The notes under the pieces were generated by a model, which was not told where the DNA came from, searched no databases, and saw only the letters and a program-made list of their open reading frames with translations. The position numbers were made by a program, and so were the translations under genes. A stretch of DNA of 64,000 nt from Paracentrotus lividus (lineage: Eukaryota > Echinodermata > Echinoidea > Camarodonta > Echinidae). The stretch spans positions 15,888,012 through 15,952,011 of the forward strand of contig CALNVZ010003430.1 of the NCBI GenBank assembly GCA_940671915.1. The letters run 5' to 3'. Position 1 is the first letter of the stretch. Every line of letters starts with the position of its first letter. This document shows positions 59,078 through 64,000 of this stretch, in pieces.

Positions 59078-59967
59078 ATGGCTGATAACCAAAAGACCAA
59101 CCACTGGAGATGGAAGGGATCGACTAACGATCAGGATCGATCACGGCGAGTCGAGATCAATCGCCATGATGGTAATCAAGACAACGCCGTCATCTACCGG
59201 AAGAAGAACAATGAACAACAACGACGTCGAGAAAAGAAGATGAAGAAGAGATGGAGTGTCGGACCTGACGTCAATCTCGCCTTAGTACCTCGAGGGAAGC
59301 AATGTCAGATCATCACTGCTGTCATCTTCATCTTCTTCGGCTTGTTCCTAGCAGTAGCGGGATTGGTGGTCCTGCTGATTCTGCAGAATATTTCCCGTGT
59401 GGTGTGGGGTGTAGGAATAGCTATGCTTGTCGTGGGGATAGTGGTTCTAATCGCAGGATTATTGTACATGTTGTGTAAGTGTTGCTGCAGGACTTCAACA
59501 AGATACAAGCAATACAAAGCACAGTTCAAAGCCGGTGGGAAGTTTGAGATGAGTGATGCATCCGGACAATTGCCTGAGACCACAATTGCATCTCCGAAGA
59601 CATCTCCCGAGACGCAAGGTACGAATCAAGAGTTCGTTGGAAGACAGCCTGACCATGTAACTGAACAATCGTCGGACGCTTCATCAAGAACGTACGTGAC
59701 TGCAAACGATCAGACTCTGTCAATGCCGAGCTCATCGACAAGACTAGAATCGACCTCGCAATGGAACACGCCACGAGGTTATCGTCCTATTCATGGTGAT
59801 GATGATCACTCCGACCTCCAGATGCAGAGAGGAGACGATCATGGTGCGCTGAACGGTCATCAAGGAGCACAGCATAGGGGTGTGTCATCATCAGATAAAA
59901 CTCATGAGGACACCCTCAGGGACGACTTTGATAAACTGGAAGAAGTTCTACGTGAAATGGTCATGAA
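59078..59967 (+). CDS. First coding exon of the two-pass membrane protein
   Basis: 296 codons plus 2 bases; ends ATGAA at donor GTAAGA. The exon probably begins at 59,073 directly after the CT-rich tract and TTAG. Its coding sequence is GC-richer than the flanks. Confidence 0.85.
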
Positions 59968-60622
59968 GTAAGATTATTTTACTTAAAAATCATTTTTGTT
60001 ATTTTGTTGGCCAAATGGCATTAACATAAAACTCAGCACGTCGTCGCCAAGATTAAAAGTCATCATCTCATTTTTAAATGGTTTTATCGTATTCCTTATG
60101 CGGCGGTCACAACTCGCCGTACCTTCGACGTGCAACTCCCTACGATGGATTTCGTAGAAAATTCGTGCATCGTATGTACCATGCAGGCACATTGCATGTA
60201 CGACGTGCAGGAAGTTTTTCCAATACCCTTACTACAGAAACGCAGGAATCGCAGAAATTGACCCACCACCTGTGCGTGCATTGTGCATGCAACGCAGGCT
60301 ACGTTGATTACACGTGCCCCGTAGCCTACGACAAGTTGTGACCGCCGCATTACTTACTTTTTTAGAAAAAACTGAATGAGACAGGGGGCTTTTTGTTCCT
60401 TGAATTGTAGCTGGTTGAGAAAAACATGGATTGACCAACGGGGGGAGACGGATCTAGAGGGACAACAGTAAAGGAATAAAATACACCTTTGAAAAGAAAT
60501 CGTTCGAGGAATTACAATAGTGTAAAATCTCATCTCCATATTGCAAGATCGAATGTTTGCCCCCATTTTTAAAATGATTTACACCAAGAAATCTCTAAAT
60601 TCAATTCGATGCAGCATTTTTT

Positions 60623-60666
<44 letters not shown>

Positions 60667-60976
60667 CTTTATTTTTGTTTTAATAATGTCTTTATTTCAT
60701 TGTTTGTTTTCTTTTCAAAGCAAATCTGGTACCGAGCAAGAAGTGGCTCATCTGATGGGAGGACCTAATTATACATCTACACCTGTCAGCCATGGGGTAC
60801 GCCGTCAGCCTGGGGTACACACAGGGGTCTTCATGGTACCCATCGTGGTAGAAGGGGATCCTAGAGCTACCCCACCTACCAACCCCATCCCGCCCTCTTA
60901 TGATCAGGTGCTCAGGAACTACCGAACCTATTCAAGATCAGCATCTCCCACACGACTCATGGAGTCAGACATATAG
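59078..60976 (+). CDS. Uncharacterised two-pass membrane protein with PPxY motif (381 aa, two coding exons)
   Basis: The spliced reading joins 59,078-59,967 and 60,721-60,976. The N-terminus is highly basic (residues 41-58). Helices at about 77-102 and 108-132 are separated by a very short loop, forming a hairpin with both ends probably cytosolic. A Cys cluster CKCCC at 133-137 is a likely palmitoylation site. The long C-terminal tail is Ser/Thr/Asp/His-rich, has a short charged helix (DDFDKLEEVLREM) and a PPSY motif at 354-357 that could bind WW domains such as those of Nedd4-type ligases. I do not recognise the family. The start at 59,078 is chosen because an open frame extending further upstream is only a CT tract that reads as the polypyrimidine tract of an acceptor (TTAG, 59,069-59,072); an upstream 5' UTR exon is expected. 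Confidence 0.82.
60098..60353. mobile_element. GCGGYGGTCACAACTCG palindromic MITE, copy 2, uninterrupted
   Basis: Inverted ends TGCGGCGGTCACAACTCG and complement; 256 bases, GC-rich arms. It is in the single coding-region intron of the two-pass membrane protein gene. Confidence 0.82.
60623..60662. repeat. (TG)n microsatellite before the last exon
   Basis: Roughly 18 TG units, slightly imperfect, about 60 bases before the acceptor at 60,720. Confidence 0.95.
60721..60976 (+). CDS. Last coding exon of the two-pass membrane protein
   Basis: Acceptor TTTTCAAAG at 60,720; phase 2 entry matches the previous exon. Encodes the proline-rich tail with PPSYDQV and ends ESDI at TAG 60,974-60,976. Confidence 0.82.
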
Positions 60977-61075
60977 ACAAGATCAACTTGAGGATTAATT
61001 ACCTTTTTATTGTTTTTAAATAACTGCTGAGAAGACACTTTGACAATGAAGATGTTGCAAGCTTATGGGTGACCT

Positions 61076-61215
61076 GGGGGGGCATTTCATCAAAGGACTT
61101 GTCGGACGTTTTATCCGACAATTTTGCTCTCAGCCAATCAGATGCAAGCATTTCAGTAGCTTGTAACAGTTTGTCGGATAAAATGTCCGACAAGTCCTTT
61201 GATGAAATGCCCCCC
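61076..61215. mobile_element. Short MITE in the presumed 3' UTR of the two-pass protein gene
   Basis: GGGGGGCATTTCATCAAAGG and complement form the ends of a 140-base element with TTATCCGACA and complement inside. About 100 bases after the stop codon. Confidence 0.78.
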
Positions 61216-62729
61216 TGGAGTCCTATAGCTTTACTTTCGGGGATTGATACGTTAGCAATTAGGGCAGGAGGGTATAGATTTTCGAACCATGGACGTTACG
61301 AGGCCACCGCTCTTCCAAATGAGAAGTCGGGCTTCCTTGAATCAAAATTACACTGTGATTTCTTCTCTTTTTTTTTTTCTTTTTTTTATATTTTATTTAA
61401 TGAAAGCAATGCAATGTTGTTGATTTACCACCAGCGGAGCATGAGGTCTTAAGTCCTATCCATGGGAATGAGGATATGATTGCACATTAAGCAGGGAACT
61501 CGATCTGACCTGAGACCTGAGCGTCTCCTTTTCTTCTACACTTTGCCTTTTCGCTATATACTGACTTGGTTGGTTATTGATTTTATTTTGGGCAATCTAT
61601 CCTTGAGTTCAGCTACGCCATGCAAATTCACCAACGTCTCCATTTTCTACAGACCTTGCCAATGTGATTTTCTTATTTGTTGCACAGTATGTGAGATAAC
61701 AGCTCAAGTTTATTTGAACTCACTATTGTATTTGTTTGCATCCGTATGCAATTATCGCTTCCTTATAATATATTTTTCTTCGTTTGTATTAAACCTTATC
61801 TGTTTGAATTGAATTGAAATTGAGTATAGGTTATTTTAACGTTATATGAAATGTATTCATAATTATCAGTGAAATATTTTCGATATTGTCTTGAAAATGT
61901 ATTCATTTGTATATTTATTCATATAAGGCGCCGAGTGTTATTGAAAACTGAAATACTTACAGGGTAGAAAAAACACATTTTTTTTAATCATAGAGTTTTG
62001 AAATTCAGCACAAATAATTATGTTAATTATCATGATATTATAAAAAGTTCTAATTTATTCTTAAATCTAACAAAGCAAGCGTAATAATGTGCAAACTAAA
62101 TTAATATCTAATCACGAGAAAATGTTTTTAAAGCCGATTTCAAACAAGTCAAACTAAACGCTAGCAAATTATAAAAAATATAAGAAAATTGTTATTGTCG
62201 AAATTATAAGAAATCCTATCAAATCCTGTTGATATCACAAATTGTTTTATGGAATTGCATCATAATAGTGTATGGAATAGTTTAACTAATAAACCGTTTT
62301 TACAGATCATAATAAGCAATGAGATCTTCTTTAAAAAAAATCGGTATTATCAGAAACTTGGCCCGTCTTAGGTTTTTAACTTAAATAAGTTTAGAAAATT
62401 ACCCATGTATCTAATCAAATATTTTAATTTGCTTTCTATGGAATAATCTGTTTGTGCTTTATGGTGGGGGTATTTTTGACTTGCCAATTGTATTATGTAA
62501 GTTTTATTCGCTTTTAGATATACTTTTTAAGATTCCGTATGTTGTAACATCGTTATTCGTTATGTTCTTTATCGTAATTCTAAATCTACACATGTTCTTA
62601 CTCATTATACGGTGCACAAAGTGTCGAATAACAAGAATCACCACCCACATAAATATAAAGCAAGAAAATACCTTTAGAGCCTCTTTTTTTTCTTTCTTTT
62701 TTTTTTTTTTTCTTTTTTTTTTTTTTCAA
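61216..62729. other. Presumed 3' region of the two-pass membrane protein gene
   Basis: AT-rich, no ORF with protein-like composition. An AATAAA at 62,288-62,293 is one possible polyadenylation signal, weakly supported. Confidence 0.35.
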
Positions 62730-63729
62730 ACCATTTGCTCATAAAGGTTGGATATTTTTTGTGTGCTCCAGCAGCATCTTTATGCTTTAGCTTTAATTTC
62801 TTGAAATGTTTTTCCCCTGTTTTTACTTTTCGGGACTCTCGACATATTTTGGATGTTGCCCAACAATTCCCAGGGGATGATGAATAAAATTAGGTTTGTC
62901 AACCCCCACAATGCCTATTTCTGCTATTTTTTTCTCATTTTGGGGCACCTTTTTGTTTACCCGGCTGACCAAGGCCCCCTCAGTCCTACCCCCGCGGAAC
63001 GCGTCTGAAGTGTAGGCCTGTTATTGTTCATTACGTTAAATTATGATTTAAGGTCACAGGTTTGGGTCTCTTGTCGAGGGGAGGGGTTGAAGTAAAAAGT
63101 GAGATCGATGAAAATTTAAATGTTTTATCCTAGCTTTATGGTAAAAACAAAGGAAACAGAAAACAATGATCATGAACTCTTAATTTTTATTGTTTTCCCC
63201 TAGATTTGGTTTCAGCCTTAATGACAAGGTTGGAAATGGTAACCATAGTCTATTTTTCATTATGATTTATGTTTGGCTGAGATTTTACATTATATTTTGG
63301 GGAAGACAGAAATTTCCATTTTGTAAAAATGAAGAAAATCAATTTCGAAACCAAATGAAAATAAACTTTGACCCTCCCCCTAGACAATAAATCTAAGTCT
63401 GTGATCATAAAACTAGATTTAACTTAAAGAACAATAACAACCCTATACTTCACACGCATTTCTTGGGGGTAGGACGGAGGGGGCTTTGGTCAGCCGGGTA
63501 AACAAAAAGGGGCCCCCAAAATGTGAAAAATGGCCAAAATGGGCACTGTGGGGTTGACAAACTGTTTTTATTTTCCAATACCCGGGAATGGCTGGGGAAC
63601 GTCCAAGATATAGCAAGGGTACTGAAAGATAAAAGCAGCCGGACAAACAAGTTCTAGAAATTGAAGCTGGAGCAAAGTGATGTGACTGAATCGCATAAAA
63701 AATATCCAACCTATATGAGCAACAGTGTA
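62730..63729. mobile_element. Second copy of the 48.1 kb TIR family
   Basis: Arms carry the same blocks (AAAGGTTGGATATTTTT and complement, GGGGGTAGGACGGAGGGGG). The left tip is degraded next to a poly-T run; no nested insertion. Confidence 0.78.
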
Positions 63730-64000
63730 TGTTTTAAAGCGCCTAAGGATTTTTAAACTAATATGTATTCAATAGTATTATAATTCTAAAGAAGTGGTAT
63801 CATAATTTCTAAAACTGATTTACAAAAATTGTAAAACTGATGTATGTCAGGATTTAAAGATAAATAAAATTGAATTGAACTGGGTAATTAACAATATTTA
63901 TAGATCATTCATAGAATGTGAGGCAGGTAAAATACGGGCTTATCAAATCTAACTTATCATAATCATTTTTAAAAACACGACATTAGTTTAGAGCGGATAT

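Overview
The window is AT-rich eukaryotic DNA from an animal with large, repeat-dense introns. The readable protein sequence is closest to deuterostome families, the TIR and TTAA-type mini-transposons are of the kind crowding marine invertebrate genomes, and the palindrome TACATGTA recurs throughout. My best guess is a sea urchin or another marine invertebrate deuterostome. This is inference from gene structure and repeat style; no species marker is present.

Positions 1-46,241 (minus strand) hold most of one gene, an ABCC1/MRP1-like ABC exporter. I rebuilt 26 successive exon positions with splice sites and phases, from a 16-codon first exon (46,241) to the NBD2 Walker A exon (328-486). The last part of NBD2 lies beyond the left edge. 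The domain order is TMD0 (exons 1-5), linker L0 (6-8), TMD1 (8-13), NBD1 (14-18), acidic linker (18-20), TMD2 (21-25) and NBD2 (26-27, incomplete). Exon position 22 exists in three divergent copies, 22A at 17,015-17,325, 22B at 14,647-14,959 and 22C at 12,033-12,343, with the same entry and exit phases. Arithmetic of the phases allows only one copy per mRNA, so this looks like a mutually exclusive exon cluster swapping two membrane helices and a coupling loop of the transporter. Between 22B and 22C sits an array of six partial copies of the 22C acceptor end.

The same gene shows a second pattern: at least nine places carry tandem partial duplications of an exon edge with its splice site (exons 3, 7, 9 at both ends, 13, 17, 18, 22C and 27). 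Two of them (exons 3 and 9) stay open and in frame if the duplicated donor is used.

Positions 46,242-59,077 are intergenic: the CpG-richer putative promoter of the transporter gene, then almost wall-to-wall TIR elements, including two nested insertions and a 988-base assembly gap (52,505-53,492). Positions 59,078-60,976 (plus strand) hold a two-coding-exon gene for an unrecognised 381-residue two-pass membrane protein with a C-terminal PPxY motif. The rest to 64,000 is its presumed 3' region plus more mobile elements.

Mobile DNA is almost all short non-autonomous DNA transposons: TTAA-flanked MITEs, TA-flanked elements (one with Tc1-like termini carrying a ten-copy satellite), long foldbacks, and two palindromic elements with tRNA-like Pol III boxes in the centre. 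I saw no transposase ORF, LINE, LTR element or viral gene.
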